Counted from the stretch's first letter, positions 1-11,058 are shown. The stretch is 64,000 bases of DNA from Litsea cubeba (GCA_012931725.1 CM022949.1:54889852-54953851), one strand, 5' to 3'. Made by a program: numbers and translations. Notes: a model not told the origin generated them from the sequence alone.

Positions 1-22
1 CATGAGAGCCAGCTTTTCTTGT

Positions 23-316
23 GGCATTGATAGCCTGTTTTTTTTTTGTTGTGGCATCTATAGCCAATTTTGGTGGCATTGATAGCCGGTTTGTTTTGTG
101 GCATCTATAGCCGGTTTTTGGTGGCATTGATAGCCGGTTTCTGTTTTGGTGGCATTGATAGCCGTTTTTTTTTTTTTTGAAATCCAAGTTTTTTTTTTTT
201 TTTTTGTTTGTGGCATTGATAGCCGGTTTTGTTTTGATGGCATTTATAGCCGGTTTGTGGCATTTATAGCCTGTTTTGATGGCATTTATAGCCTGTTTTG
301 ATGGCATTTATAGCCG
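23..316. repeat. Tandem array of GGCAT(NN)ATAGCC units
   Basis: Eleven copies of a 13-mer beginning GGC and ending GCC (forms GGCATTGATAGCC, GGCATCTATAGCC, GGCATTTATAGCC), separated by T/G-rich spacers of variable length. Four copies of the same unit occur in the 5' LTR at 9038-9108. Confidence 0.85.
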
Positions 317-334
317 ATTTGGTTTTCAAAAAAT

Positions 335-796
335 GCAAGTATCGACTAAAAGTCGCCTCCCTGCTGAATGTTCTTGCAAGTATCGATGGAATGTCGCATC
401 CTTGCTCATTCGGTTGCGAGTATCGATGGAATGTCGCATCCTCGCGGATTTTGGTGCAAGTATCGATGGAATGTCGCATCCTTGCTTTTCAAAAATTTTG
501 GTTTTGCGGGTACTGACTTGATGTCGTTTCCCCACGATTTTTGAAATTTGTGGTTTTCTCGAACCTTTGGGTTATGGATATCAACTGAAATGTTGCGTCT
601 CCACAATTTTTTAGGTTTCTTTTTTTTTTGAACCTTTGAAATTTGGGTTGTGGATATCAACTGAAATGTTGCATCTCCACAGTTTTGGATTTTGCAAGTA
701 TCGACGAAATGTCGCTTCCCTGCGTTTTTGGAAGTGTCGAACGTGGTTCGCTTGCTTCCGATTTGTGCGAGTATCGACTAAGCGTCGCTTCCTCGC
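335..796 (-). repeat. Nine tandem hairpin units with covarying stems
   Basis: Units lie at 335-364, 376-405, 416-445, 456-485, 506-535, 574-604, 650-680, 694-723 and 767-796. Each has a 5-bp outer stem, the bulge TAT opposite a 4-nt bulge, a 4-bp inner stem and a loop of about 5-6 nt. Outer stems read GCAAG/CTTGC, GCGAG/CTCGC or GTGGA/TCCAC. Inner stems read CGAC/GTCG or CAAC/GTTG. The four outer-stem exceptions (units 1, 5, 6, 8) are all G-U pairs on the minus strand, the element's sense strand. Inner stems of units 2-5 carry one non-pair on that strand. Confidence 0.8.
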
Positions 797-1161
797 GGTT
801 TTTGAAAAACCAATTTTTTTTTTTGTTTAAAGACACGAGGGTCATAAATTTTGACCTAAAACCATTTTGGCGGTAAAAGGCAGGGTGGACTAGGGTGGAA
901 ATCCTTGAATCCGGATTTTGTTTCAAACCATGAATTTTGGGTTCAAAGGTTGAAAATTTTGGTCAAGTTAGGGAAAGGTTCCTAAACTTGGATATATTTT
1001 TTTTTTTGAACAATGAAACGATGAAAGTAAGCATTGTTTTAGATTTCTAGAAATTTGAACATTTGATATGAAAATTCTAAAAAAGGGTGGGTTTAGCGAG
1101 CGTGTACCTGGAAACCGGTTTTGGCCATACAGGCATTGCTCTTACCCAGTTGGGTAAGTCT

Positions 1162-2826
1162 TCAAGGGTAGTACCGCTTTAAGAACTTGCCATTGATGGG
1201 CAGCATACATCTGTCACCTTCCATGTTTAGGAGTGCGTATGCGCCATTGGAGAAAACTTTGTCGATGACGTAGGGTCCCTCCCATTTCGGCTCAAACTTG
1301 CCTTTGGACTTGTGAGCGAAGACCATTGGTCTTTTTACCGCAAGAACCAAGTCATTCTTTTTGTAGGCGCGTTGCCTGACCTTTTTATCGAAAGATCCTG
1401 CCATACGTGCTTGGTAAAGTTCAATGCTTTGTTGAGCTTCGAGCCGTCTCTCATCGAGATTGTCCAGCTCATGGAGTCGCAATTTGACATTGCTTTCTTG
1501 AGTCATGTCATTTTGCAAGGATACCCTCAAGGAAGGAATTTGTACTTCCAAGGGCACGACAGCTTCGCATCCATAGACCAAGGAGAATGGTGTGCTATGG
1601 GTTGGTCCTCGAACGGTAGTTCGATAGGCCCATAAAGCTTCAGACATTTTGTCGCTCCAGTCTCTTTTGTGATTAGAGACCATTTTTTTGAGGATTTTGC
1701 AGAGTGTCTTGTTGAAAGCTTCTGCTAACCCGTTTGCTGCCGGATTGTATGGAGTCGAAGGACAGCTTTGGATTTTGTATTTGTCGCAGAACCTGTAGAA
1801 TCGATGATCCCGGAACTGTGGTCCGTTATCATGGATGAATCTTTTGGGTATGCCGAAACGACAAATGATGTTGGTGCGTAGGAACTGAAGGACTGATGAG
1901 GTCTTCATTTCGTTAAACGCAAATGCTTCTGACCACTTGGAGAAGTAATCCGTAGCGGCGAAGATGAAGCGATGACCTTTGCTTGAAGGGGGAGAAATAG
2001 GACCTATGATGTCCATACCCCAGGCTTCGAAAGGCCATGAGATCGCTGTAGGATGCAGCCATTCTGGAGGCATGTGAATGTAATCTCCATGAACTTGGCA
2101 TTGTTGGCAGCGCTTAGCAAATTGCATTGCGTCAGCTACCATGGTAGGCCAGTAATATCCTAACCTTTTTATCTGATCATAGAGCTTAGGTCCAGCCTGA
2201 TGAGCTCCACAAAGACCAGCATGAACTTCTTTGAGTGTTTCTTCAGCCTCTTGTTGTGACAAGCAGCGTAGAAGTACTCCGTTGAAGGATTTCCTGTAAA
2301 GGATTTTTGAAGGAATATCCAAATGGAAGCTTGGGGTTCGCCTTTGGATGCTTACCCGTTCTTTTGGATCTTCAGGTAGGATTCCGAACATAATGTAATC
2401 AATGAACGGATCCCTCCAGTCGCCAATTGAAGTTTGAAGGATTGAAATCCGACTTCCGACCACTTGGTGGCATTCAGCAACTGCTTGGTGTGTGTTAAGA
2501 GGAGGAAGGATTCTTCTTTCGCACACTGTGACTTGCATGTTTTCCCCTTCCTGGATTGCCATGGATGCGGCAAGTCCGGCTAGGGCATCTGCACGTATGT
2601 TTTCACCTCTACGAATGTGGGTGATGTGACAGATGTCAAACTTTTGCAGAAGTGATTGTGCCTTGTTGTAGTAGGGCAGCAAATCTGGCTTCCTGACTTC
2701 AAATTTCTGATTCATCTGGTTGACGATCAGTTGAGAGTCTCCAAAGACTTCCAGTATAGTGATACCGGATTCGATGGCGAGTTCCAATCCTAAGATCAGA
2801 GCTTGATATTCAGCTGCATTGTTTGT
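1162..2826 (-). pseudogene. pol: Tat pol: second RNase H (part) and integrase
   Basis: The reading frame continues from the upstream RNase H across an in-frame TGA at 2827-2829. The first about 90 residues are an archaeal-type RNase H (TNNAAEYQAL, FGDSQL, NIRADALAGLA). Integrase follows: a zinc finger with two His and a CQQC pair, then the catalytic core with D in GMDIIGP, D in IHDNGPQF and E in NGLAEAFNK, so all three acidic residues are present. The C-terminal part ends in KFLKRYYP with a stop at 1162. In a living element integrase inserts the cDNA into the host chromosome. This piece keeps its catalytic residues but is cut off from an intact RT. Confidence 0.9.
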
Positions 2827-3789
2827 TCATGGTTCCAGTAGCGAGAAAGCGTGTGGAATCATGTATTTGTCGGGGCTAACAAAGAGGATGCCAACTCCCG
2901 AGATCAGCTGTCTTTTTTCATTTGTCCTGGTTGCACCGTCAAAGTACATGTCCCAGGAGGCACTTTGCGAGAAAGTCTCCACATTGTAGACTGGTTCATC
3001 TGGGAGATCATCTCTTAGTGGAGAATCTTTAGGCAATGGATGCTCTGCGAGGAAGTCCGCTAGAGCTTGCCCTTTGATTGCTTTTTGTGGTACATACCTA
3101 ATATCAAATTGTGACAGAAGGATGGACCATTTTGCCAGTCGAGCATTGAGAGAACCTGCCTTTGTGACAAGGACCTTCAAGAGGTTGACCCTCGAGACCA
3201 GGTAGACTGTGTTGGAAAGCAAGTAGTGACGCAGCTTTTGTACGGCGAACATCACTGCAAGGCATTCTTTTTCAACTGGAGAGTAGCGATGCTCTGCACC
3301 TACTAGCATGCGGCTGAGGTAATATAGAGCAGCTTCTTTTCTTTGATCATTTTCTTGCGCAAGCAGAGCTCCCAAAGAGTGATCAAGGGCTCTTGTGTAC
3401 AAGATGAATGGTTTTCCAGTGGTAGGAGCAGCTAACACTGGAGGTTTTGTCAGGTATGACTTGATGTCTTGGAAAGCAGCTTCACAGTCAGCATCCCAGA
3501 CAAAGTTTACACCTTTTTTCATCAACCGAGAGAATGGACGGCATTTCCCCGAAAGATTGGAGATGAACCGTCTGATGTAGGCCAATCTCCCTTGAAGCCC
3601 TTTGAGTTCTCTCAAGGTTCTTGGAGAGGGCATTTCTAGAATGGCTTTGACTTTTATGGGGTCAAGCTCTATTCCAGCTTTCCGAACTAAGAATCCGAGG
3701 AACTTCCCCGACGAGACGCCGAAGAAGCATTTCAATGGATTCATTCGCAGTTTGTGTTTGCGAAGCCGGAGTGTAAGTGCTCTCATCAG
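2827..3789 (-). pseudogene. pol: Tat pol: C-terminal reverse transcriptase, RNase H and start of a second RNase H
   Basis: The segment opens in the RT thumb/connection region (KCFFG, LGFLV, RRFI) and lacks the palm and its catalytic aspartates. Then comes the usual Ty3 RNase H (SPVEKECLAVMFAVQKL, ADFLAEHP) and the first strand of the extra Tat RNase H (MYFDGATRTN). The frame stops at TGA 2827-2829 and resumes in the same frame, so one premature stop is likely. The join with the upstream acidic linker near 3790 changes frame and leaves out protease and the first half of RT, showing an internal deletion. Such a copy could move only with enzymes from another element. Confidence 0.85.
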
Positions 3790-4621
3790 ACGATGCTTCG
3801 GAAGAGCTATAATCCCGAATTATCACATTACAGGAAGCTCTGACGGGAGACGTTGCCTGATCGGAGTCAGACTCATCCTCGGATGTGAGAGGATCGTCTA
3901 TCCAGTAATTTTCTCCATTTAAGGGAGGATGTACCTGGTGGTCTTCAGGGACTTCAGGCTCTGGATTGCGAGGAGGCTCGTTGATGCGGTCTTGCTCTTG
4001 TTCTAGAGCGAGTCGCCGCAAGATCCTTGCATATTCTTCAAGATCAGGCATGGGAGCCGGATCTTCTTCTTCATCATCTCTTTGTGGCTCAACATTGTTG
4101 ATTTCCATTGGAGTAATGAGAGGTGCTGGGTCAGCAGCATTTTCCTGTACAGCTTCTTGGTCTTCTTGATCATCAGACCAGGATCCTTGTGGCTGTAGGG
4201 GGTTATACCAGATTACTGGCATAAGATGAGACTCAGGAACCCATTCTTCATCGAAGAGATATTCTCCTGTTTCAAGGGACTCCTCCCACTCATCTGTGTA
4301 GTTGGATTCGAATCCATCATCGGTGTCGCTGGACTCGTATCCATCAATGGAGAATCCAACTACCGAATTGCAAGAGTATGATGCCTCCTGCATGGCTTCT
4401 TTGAATTGAGGTGGCATGAAATCACTGAGAGTGAATTTCCTTACCCCCTTTGAAGTCTCTGGAAGGGATGTTTTTGTTACCTCCAGTGAAGCGGTAGAGG
4501 AAGCCTCTGCCTTTTCTTTGACCTCTAGTTTTGGCTGGGTCTTCTCTTGTCGTTTGAGCTTGAGGAGATGTTTCATAGCCTGCCTTCGCTGTTGAGCTGT
4601 AGGCTTTATTTTCACGACCTC
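3790..4621 (-). pseudogene. Acidic linker downstream of Tat gag
   Basis: An open frame of about 275 codons in the same frame as gag, separated from it by TAG at 4622-4624. It begins Lys/Arg-rich, then becomes strongly acidic with many Ser, Asp and Glu residues (EDESDSDQ, SSSEASSDE). It contains no domain I recognise. In intact Tat elements protease lies in or after this region, but no aspartic protease active site (D-S/T-G) is visible. The deletion breakpoint toward RT lies near 3790. Confidence 0.6.
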
Positions 4622-5827
4622 CTAATTTTCATCTTCCAGGAGATCGGGATGTACCCATATCGGTTGTCCGTCTGGTGTCGGGTAAGGAACCAGTTCCTTG
4701 GACGCTTCGATTGAGTTTATCACCTTGAAGGAAGTAGTGATATTCTTCTTCGGTGATCTTGATGTTTGTCCACATGTCACCATGTTGACGGAGGCAGACG
4801 CATAGTTTTTGTCAAAGGTGATGACTCCGTTTTTCCACATCTCATTTATTTTCTCTCTCACAACGAAGCATTGATTGAGAGGATGCGAGATCATCTGGTG
4901 GTATGGACAGTACCGAGGATCGTTGGTTTTGCCAACATCACCCGGTCTTTTTGGTTCAGGCAAGGTGAGCTTGCCGTTTGCCACAAGAGCCCCAAAGATT
5001 TCATCAACATCTTCATCAAACGGGTATTTCTTCTCTACTCGTTCTTTGAAGGCATCAGAGAGTTCAGGTCTCTTACCAGCAGCTTTGTTTTCAGCTTTCT
5101 TTGATGGCTGAGGAGCTGGCTTGGTCTGCACATTGAGGACCTCTTTCTTCTTTGGTTTAGAGGTTGCAATGGCGGTTGGCTCTTTTCTTGATGATTTCTG
5201 ACTGTTGAGGTCTTTAATCACCGTTTCAGCTTCCATGGAAGCTTCTAGGAGTTCTCCCAGGTTTTTTGATTTGTTGCCGATGATCATGGAGCGGATTCTT
5301 GCTCTCATGTTGTTTCGGCAGATGTCGACTAGCGACGCCTGTGGCAATACATCAGAGCATTTGTATGCCATTGCTTTCCACTTGTGAATGAAGTCATATG
5401 TTGATTCATTCTCCCCCTGTTTTAGGCTGCACAGCTGAGCCATAGTAGCGGGGTGATCCTCACCTTTGAAGTGAGTCAGGAAGCGTGTCTCTAGCATGGC
5501 CCAGTTTTGGATTGAGTCCTCCGGCAGAGTGGAGTACCAATCGAAGGCCGTACCTTTTAGGGTACTTGCAAAGAGGCGGATTTTGAGTGCATCTTGATCC
5601 GCGATAGCTCCCGTAAGGATCTTGAAGTGGATGACGTGCTGTCTGGCTGATCCTTTCCCCGTATATGTTTGGAGAGTAGGATGCTTGAATTTGGTGGGGA
5701 ACGGGACCGAGTCCATCCATAAGGGATATGGTGGCTTGATCCCATGCTCCTTGAGTATATCCTCTTCTTTTGCTTTGGCGAGGATACTGTCTACGTCCTT
5801 TTTGGTAAGGGCGCGTGACTCATTTTC
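4622..5827 (-). pseudogene. gag: Tat gag, capsid domain
   Basis: The frame runs from just after TAA 5828-5830 to TAG 4622-4624. Its middle is a typical retrotransposon gag capsid domain: RLFASTLKGTAFDWYSTLP, then ETRFLTHF, YDFIHKWKAMAYKC and IRSMIIGN. The C-terminal part has a degenerate Cys/His stretch (RYCPYHQMISHPLNQC). The product would form the cytoplasmic particle that packages element RNA. It is in frame with the upstream ORF and with the acidic linker, so gag was probably one long polyprotein now broken by two nonsense codons. Confidence 0.85.
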
Positions 5828-7171
5828 TTATCCATTTACCTCATCGTCTTGATGATTCGGAGGAGGTTCATTGTTCGCCTGATTTTGGAAGGCGAGGAGA
5901 AGGTTTTCCATCAGAGTTTCAATCCTCTGCTGACCCTGTTCCAACTGCTGGATGCGGGTGATCGCATCTTCTGGAGGTGGATTGCGGGGTGGTGGCTCAG
6001 AATTTGTAGCCAAGACATTCATCCTTCGTGATTCGAACGAAGAAACTGTCCTGGTGACTGAGCTGGGGCTCATTCTTTTCGAAGAGGAGCTTGAGGAAGG
6101 ATCACTCTGCTGTCCTTTGCTTGAAGGAGCAGGGGATTCTTCTGAATGTCTTCTTGTCCTTGAGACGCTGCGGGTCATCAGACGTCGGACATGGATTTTT
6201 GTTGCTGATTTTTGGCGCCTTCTGGTTTTTCCAACCATATGGACGGCAGCAACTTGGCTGGGTCTTTCTTTTTCGACCCATTTGGGAGAGACTTGAAGTG
6301 TGGGAGGCTGGGTCCTTTGCTTCTCTAGTCTCTTTTGCCGGTATAACGCGCGGCGGCGTATACGGCAAGCAATTTGAGCTTCGGTCAGCTCTGACTGAGC
6401 TTTGACGATGAAGGATGTGCTCCCTCGGGCGCAGCAGCCGAGCCTGTCTTCTCTGTAGCTGGGCAAGGACAGGATGCGAACCCTATCCTTCGCCTGTTGC
6501 AGCGAAGCTTTGAATTTTTGAAGTTCGGCCCCTGTAGATATGAAGGGTCGAACTGCGGATTTGTAGGCCTTAACAGGTGCTTGTGGAGGCCTTGTGATGC
6601 ATGACTTGATTTTGGGCTTGTAGGAACAAGCCGGCTCATGCTGGGATGACTTGGAAGTCAGGTTGGAGATGGGTCTCTCCTCTTTCATGTAGGCAAGAGG
6701 ATAGAACTGGTTCTCCTTGAGTGGGGCCAGGAATGCTGGCTTGGTGGATGTTTGGGACCTTCTCTGTTTTGGTGAAGGTTTTGGGGACCAAGTCTTGGGG
6801 TAGACCTGGTTGTTTGCAGGTTGAGGCTTCGTGGGGCTGCCACGGGCTTCAGGCCTCCTGGTGCTCGCCTTTGGTGTCACGGTAGTGACACGTTGAGAGG
6901 CGAGTTTCTGCTTCTTGGAGGGAGCAGTTTGTTCCTCAGGAAGTGGGAATGGTCCCAGCGTCCCGAAGACGATAGTCCGGGGAGTCGAGGTCGACCCGGA
7001 GTTCAGAGAGTTGCCGAGAGAGTTGACACTTCGGCAGCTGATGGGGCGCTTGAAGGTGCGCGTGGTTTGCTTCTGTTGAAGCATGAGTTGGTGCTTGTTT
7101 TCGTCGAAAGTAATGGTTAGTGAAGCTGCCATTGTTAGTTTTTTTCGAAAATTTCTGAAACAAGACCACAT
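5828..7171 (-). pseudogene. N-terminal part of the Tat gag polyprotein, or extra ORF1
   Basis: A 447-codon frame, very rich in Lys, Arg, Ser, Pro and Gln, ending in a short coiled-coil-like stretch (ITRIQQLEQGQQRIETL). It shares its frame with the capsid domain downstream and is separated only by TAA 5828-5830. It could be the disordered N-terminus of one long gag, or the extra ORF of unknown function that Ogre-type elements carry before gag. I favour the first because of the shared frame. The true start is uncertain; methionines occur near 7171 and 7132. Confidence 0.6.
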
Positions 7172-7575
7172 CCATTAGTAATCACAAGAATATAATGATC
7201 ATAAATGGGAAGTTCTATGGTTTCGTCTTTTCAAATTGCTCGAGGTAGATGACCCAAGCAATATGAGGAAGGCAAAATGCCATAGAGGGTACAATTGTTC
7301 TGATCGCAGGTGTGGTAAGCCCGGAATGGGCATCCCAGTGACTGCTAGAAGCAATTGTGAACTTAAATTCGACTTATCGAGAAGCAGAGCTTGCTCGAGG
7401 TAAGTAGAATATAAAGTTGGAGTTACAGATGTGCCGGTCGCAATACAGTAGACCCTGAAAGGGCGTACTAGTACCGCTAGACACAAATGTTTTGAGACCG
7501 CATCTATGAGATGAGATTCTCTGTTTTGAAAGGTCAAGATTGGATTCATCAAAGAGAGCAGATGGTATTCCAATC

Positions 7576-7771
7576 TGAACACGGGCTCAGCGATTTCCGC
7601 GAGCGCCAGTGCTCAGAAAGAAATGAACCATGATTTCTCGGATCTGAATCTAAAAATGACGAGTTTTTTTTTTTTGAAAGGCCAATATCGGGTTCATCAA
7701 AGAGAGCAAAAGGCACTCCAATCTGAACACGGGCTCAGCGATTTCCGCGAGCGCCAGTGCTCAGAAAGGAG
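7576..7771. repeat. Direct repeat pair in the Tat leader
   Basis: About 43 bp starting ACACGGGCTCAGCGATTTCC occurs at about 7576-7620 and again at about 7726-7770, with related flanks (AAAGGTCAAGATTGGATTCATCAA versus AAAGGCCAATATCGGGTTCATCAA type), giving a period near 150 bp. Confidence 0.8.
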
Positions 7772-8208
7772 AAGAAGACCAAGATTTCTCTAATCTAAAC
7801 CCAAAATGACGGAAGTTTTTTTTTTTGAAGATTTTTTTTTTGAAGATTTTTTTTTTTTTAAAAAATCTTTTTTTTTTTAAGATTTTTTTTTGAAAATTTT
7901 TTTTTTTTATTTTAAAATTTTTATATTTTTTTTATTTATATTTTTTTATTTATTTAAAAGACGAGAGAGTACACATAGGCCTCCTAACCCGGTCTTATGA
8001 AATCTTGATTGATAGAATTGCCCCCAGGTAAGGGTAGGATTACTTAATGAACCCGTTTGGAGGACCCTTGCCTAGAACAGTCAAGCTGTCTCCACACTAT
8101 GGACAAGGCTTTTCTTTGAATCAACCATGATCAAAGAACACAGTTGGTTTAACCTTAGTGGTCTATGTCTTTTTTTTTTATATATTTTTTATTTTATTTT
8201 TATTTTTA

Positions 8209-8500
8209 TGAATTCATCGAAGAGAAACCATGGCCCAAAACCTTAGTCGAACAGGCTCAACATTTCTGCAAGCGCGATGAACGATAGGAACGGATCAAGG
8301 TTTCTCAATTTTGAATCCAAATTGAGAAATCTAAAATTTTTTTTTTTACTTTTTTATATATATATATATATATTTTAATGAACTCATCGAAGAGAAACCA
8401 TGGCCCAAAACCTTAGTCGAACAGGCTCAACATTTCTGCAAGCGCGATGAACGATAGGAACGGATCAAGGTTTCTCAATTTTGAATCCAAATTGACAAAT
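8209..8500. repeat. Two-copy tandem repeat in the Tat leader
   Basis: Two almost identical copies of about 120 bp (8209-8330 and 8380-8500) share CATCGAAGAGAAACCATGGC and AAGCGCGATGAACGATAGGA. They are separated by a T-run and a (TA)n stretch. Confidence 0.85.
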
Positions 8501-8739
8501 CTGATTTTTTTGTTTTTTTTTTGTTTTTTTTTTTTTTTTGAAAAGAGAAAGAGTGGAAATAAATTCAAAGAATTAGAAATTTCCAAACAAAAAATCTCAT
8601 CTCATTTTTTTTTTTGCAGAATTCAACATAGGCCACCAATTATAAAGTAGCCAAGGAATCGAGAAAAGAAATATAAGCATAGAGCAAAATATATGATATG
8701 CAAATATTTCATTTCTAGCATCGTGTTCTCTAATAAACG

Positions 8740-8759
8740 AGTCCCACCGGGTGATGCCA
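8740..8759 (-). promoter_or_regulatory. Putative primer binding site of the Tat element
   Basis: On the minus strand TGGCATCACCCGGTGGGACT lies a few bases after the proposed LTR end. It starts TGG as expected for pairing to a tRNA CCA end. The cognate tRNA was not identified. Confidence 0.4.
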
Positions 8760-9037
8760 GCTTGATGGACCGCGCTCCTGCTCGGTTCTACCGAGGTCGG
8801 CGGACGTGGGAGTCCGTTGGGTCCGACCCTTTCGTAACCGGGGGGCAGGGGCGTGCATCAACATTTCTTTTTTTTGTGGGTGTGCCAGATTTTCTATTTT
8901 TACTTGGAATTGCAAGTGGTGATCCGGAGATCAACCTTCGCAAGTAAAAGGGAAATCAACTTCTTTCAAGTTTTCCATTGCACATATATTTAAGAAAAGA
9001 GACATTTTCTTAGTTTGCCGTGAAAGGCGATTTTTTT

Positions 9038-9108
9038 GGCATTTATAGCCGATTTTGGCGTTTATAGCCGATTTTTGGCGTTTATAGCCGATTTTGGCGT
9101 TTATAGCC
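9038..9108. repeat. Four GGC(A/G)TTTATAGCC units in the Tat 5' LTR
   Basis: Units at 9038-9050, 9057-9069, 9077-9089 and 9096-9108, period 19-20 bp, match the 3' UTR array at 23-316. Confidence 0.9.
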
Positions 9109-10267
9109 GATTTACAATCCTTATCAACAATGAAAGACAAGAATTGTGATTTTTGTCTCTTTTGAAAAAATACAAACTACAATGAAAAGCAAGAAAAGGA
9201 GGATCTAACTTCTCAGGAGATTGTGGGGGACTCGTTTAGATTGACGGTCGCAAGCCATATGTGGGCTTCGCCATCATCCATGCAGATGAGAACAGAGGAT
9301 GCTATTGATTCGCTTGGCTTGGCTATAACCTCAGGTTTTTAGAGGACAAAGACCAAAGGAAGGTCCTATGTCCAATAAAAAGCCGAGTAGACGGGCTGAA
9401 AAGCCATATCTAAGCCATTGGAGGTAGGAGGAGAAGGCAAGGACCTTGGGGGGGGGGTACCCCCCAAGGGACTTTTGTCACCTTGTTGCGGTGGCCGGTG
9501 TAGAACTTCCGCAGAGTTTTCTCTCTTTTTCCTTTCTCTGGATTTCTGTCTGTTATCTGCTGATGTTCGTTGTCTTTTTTCTTCTTGGAGAGCCCTCCTA
9601 TTTATAGGCTTTTAGGTAGCCTTTTAGGTGGGTTTATGGGCTTTTATTGTCATTAAGCCGCATAATGGGAGGAGTTACAAAATTGAATTGTTTATTTTGT
9701 AACTCCTTTTTCTTCGCTTCTGATTGGCCGGAGGAGATTGAGGGCATTTAATCGCCTTTAATCGCCATGATGGGAGGAGTTTCATGGGTTAAATGCCATG
9801 AATCTCTTGACTTGTAACTCCCGAATGCTTACTTCTGATTGGGCCGTCCAAAGAAATGGATTTATGACTGTAATAAAGTTAGTCAATTAATCGCATTAAG
9901 TGGTCGCCGAGCAGCTGAAGAGTCGCGGGCTGTGCCACGTCTTTTGAGATTCTTCTGTTGATGATCATCGATGGATCTTCATGTAGATCGACATCAGATG
10001 ATCATGTAATTTCAGGTGTTTGTTGCCAACAGCGGGTCGGTGCCATCTGTCCTGTCGATTTCTCGATCGGTCGGGTGGAAAGCACACTTTTTTTGGTTGA
10101 CCGGGTGGCGATCAATACTGTCTTCGATACTCTTGATGATTTACCCGTGTTTTGGACGGATGTCAGAGGACTTGGTGTCTCAAAAGAATGAATTTTGGAA
10201 AGTACCAGAGGCTGGGCTCCTCGAATCGCAAAAAAACGGCGAAAACCGGGGTTTCCGGGGCTTTCCC

Positions 10268-10345
10268 GGCGACCCTGGGGTCCAAGGTCGCCGGCGACCC
10301 TGGCCCAGGGTCGCAGGGGGCTGCGACCCTGGGGGGGTTTTCCCC
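10268..10345. repeat. GC-rich palindrome cluster in the Tat LTR
   Basis: Contains the perfect 14-bp palindrome GGTCGCCGGCGACC (10286-10299), a 9-bp-arm inverted repeat GCGACCCTG/CAGGGTCGC (10294-10314) and further GCGACCCTGG copies. Confidence 0.85.
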
Positions 10346-11058
10346 CTTTCGTGTCCCGTTTTGCGTCCGTTTTTGCTTTTTTCTGATTCTTTTTTCTTCT
10401 GTACTTTTCCTTGACATTTTGACCATTTATTGGCCTGATTTCTTTGTAGGAAACCTGATGAGAATCCTTGCATTTTATTTTGCAAAGTTTCCAATTTCCT
10501 GAGAAAGCCGAAGACTGTTGCGCAGAGCTGCCGATTTTCCGTCAGAAACTGAAACTGGGCCAAACGATGTCGGAATGACCTGAAATTTGGTGTGAAGCCT
10601 CTTGAGCAATAAATAAGACCAACCATAGGCTTTTGTTTGAGTTTCGAAGCCGTTTGGGGTCCTATCACCTGTAGACTTGCTTTTTGTCGCGATGAAGATG
10701 TCGCGGTTTGATGTGTGGTCAACCGATGTCCGATTGACTTGAAATTTGACAGGGAACCTATTGGAGTCATTTTAAGATGATCCATAGGTTCTGTCTTGGA
10801 AACCATGGTCCCGGAGAGCTTTTGTCGCCGAGAGCTCCTTTTCGACTGTCGGAGAAGCGAAGTTAGGCCAAATGATTTTGAAATGGCCCGAAACTTCTTG
10901 TGTACTCCTCTTTTGGCTGTCTGGAAGAATCTTGCAGTTTTTGTTTGATTCTGACAAGATTTGATTTTTGGAAGCAGCATTGCCTATTTATGGCAGGTTG
11001 CGACTTCATGTAGCTCTTTGGATCTTGAAAAGGCAAAGTGACATTTTTAGTGTCAACA

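Larger units (their letters stand above)
1..1160 (-). repeat. Repeat-rich 3' UTR of the Tat element
   Basis: No coding sequence follows the integrase stop. The region holds two tandem repeat families: a 13-bp core GGCAT(NN)ATAGCC repeated 11 times between about 23 and 316, and a 30-31 bp hairpin unit repeated nine times between 335 and 796. From 800 to 1160 it is AT-rich with no repeat I could recognise. Hypervariable 3' UTRs with tandem repeats are established for Tat/Ogre elements and are thought to seed satellites. Confidence 0.75.
7172..8762 (-). other. Untranslated leader of the Tat element
   Basis: No convincing gene. The stretch holds long T (sense: A) tracts at about 7815-7960, 8168-8210, 8335-8375 and 8505-8540, plus two pairs of direct repeats listed separately. 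It lies between the primer binding site and gag, so it is the expected place for leader and packaging signals. Confidence 0.6.
1..11058 (-). mobile_element. Tat/Ogre-like Ty3-gypsy LTR retrotransposon, incomplete at the window edge
   Basis: Reading on the minus strand from 11058 the order is 5' LTR, putative primer binding site, T-rich leader, gag, acidic linker, RT C-terminus with RNase H, a second RNase H, integrase, then a repeat-rich 3' UTR that runs off the window. Two RNase H domains in series and a long tandem-repeat 3' UTR are known marks of the Tat lineage (Ogre, Retand). The 3' LTR is not in the window, so no target-site duplication can be read. Three in-frame stops and a large deletion of protease plus the RT palm make the copy defective. 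Confidence 0.85.
8763..11058 (-). mobile_element. 5' LTR of the Tat element
   Basis: On the minus strand it begins TGTTGACACTAAAAATG at 11058 and appears to end ...CCATCA at 8763 just before the putative primer binding site, giving about 2.3 kb with TG...CA ends. The right boundary is firm because PMD coding sequence resumes at 11059. The left boundary is inferred. The LTR contains a GC-rich palindrome cluster (10268-10345) and four 13-bp repeat units (9038-9108). The partner LTR is outside the window. Confidence 0.65.

Noticed and set aside
23..316. CRISPR-like array
   Set aside because: Plant context, very short units and variable T-rich spacers inside a retrotransposon 3' UTR; there are no cas genes.
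8505..8650. Phe-rich open frame at 8447-8650
   Set aside because: It is created by poly-T tracts in the Tat leader.
10016..10980. Overlapping open frames on both strands at 10016-10414 and 10180-10980
   Set aside because: They lie in the Tat 5' LTR and run through the GC palindrome cluster; no known domain is visible.
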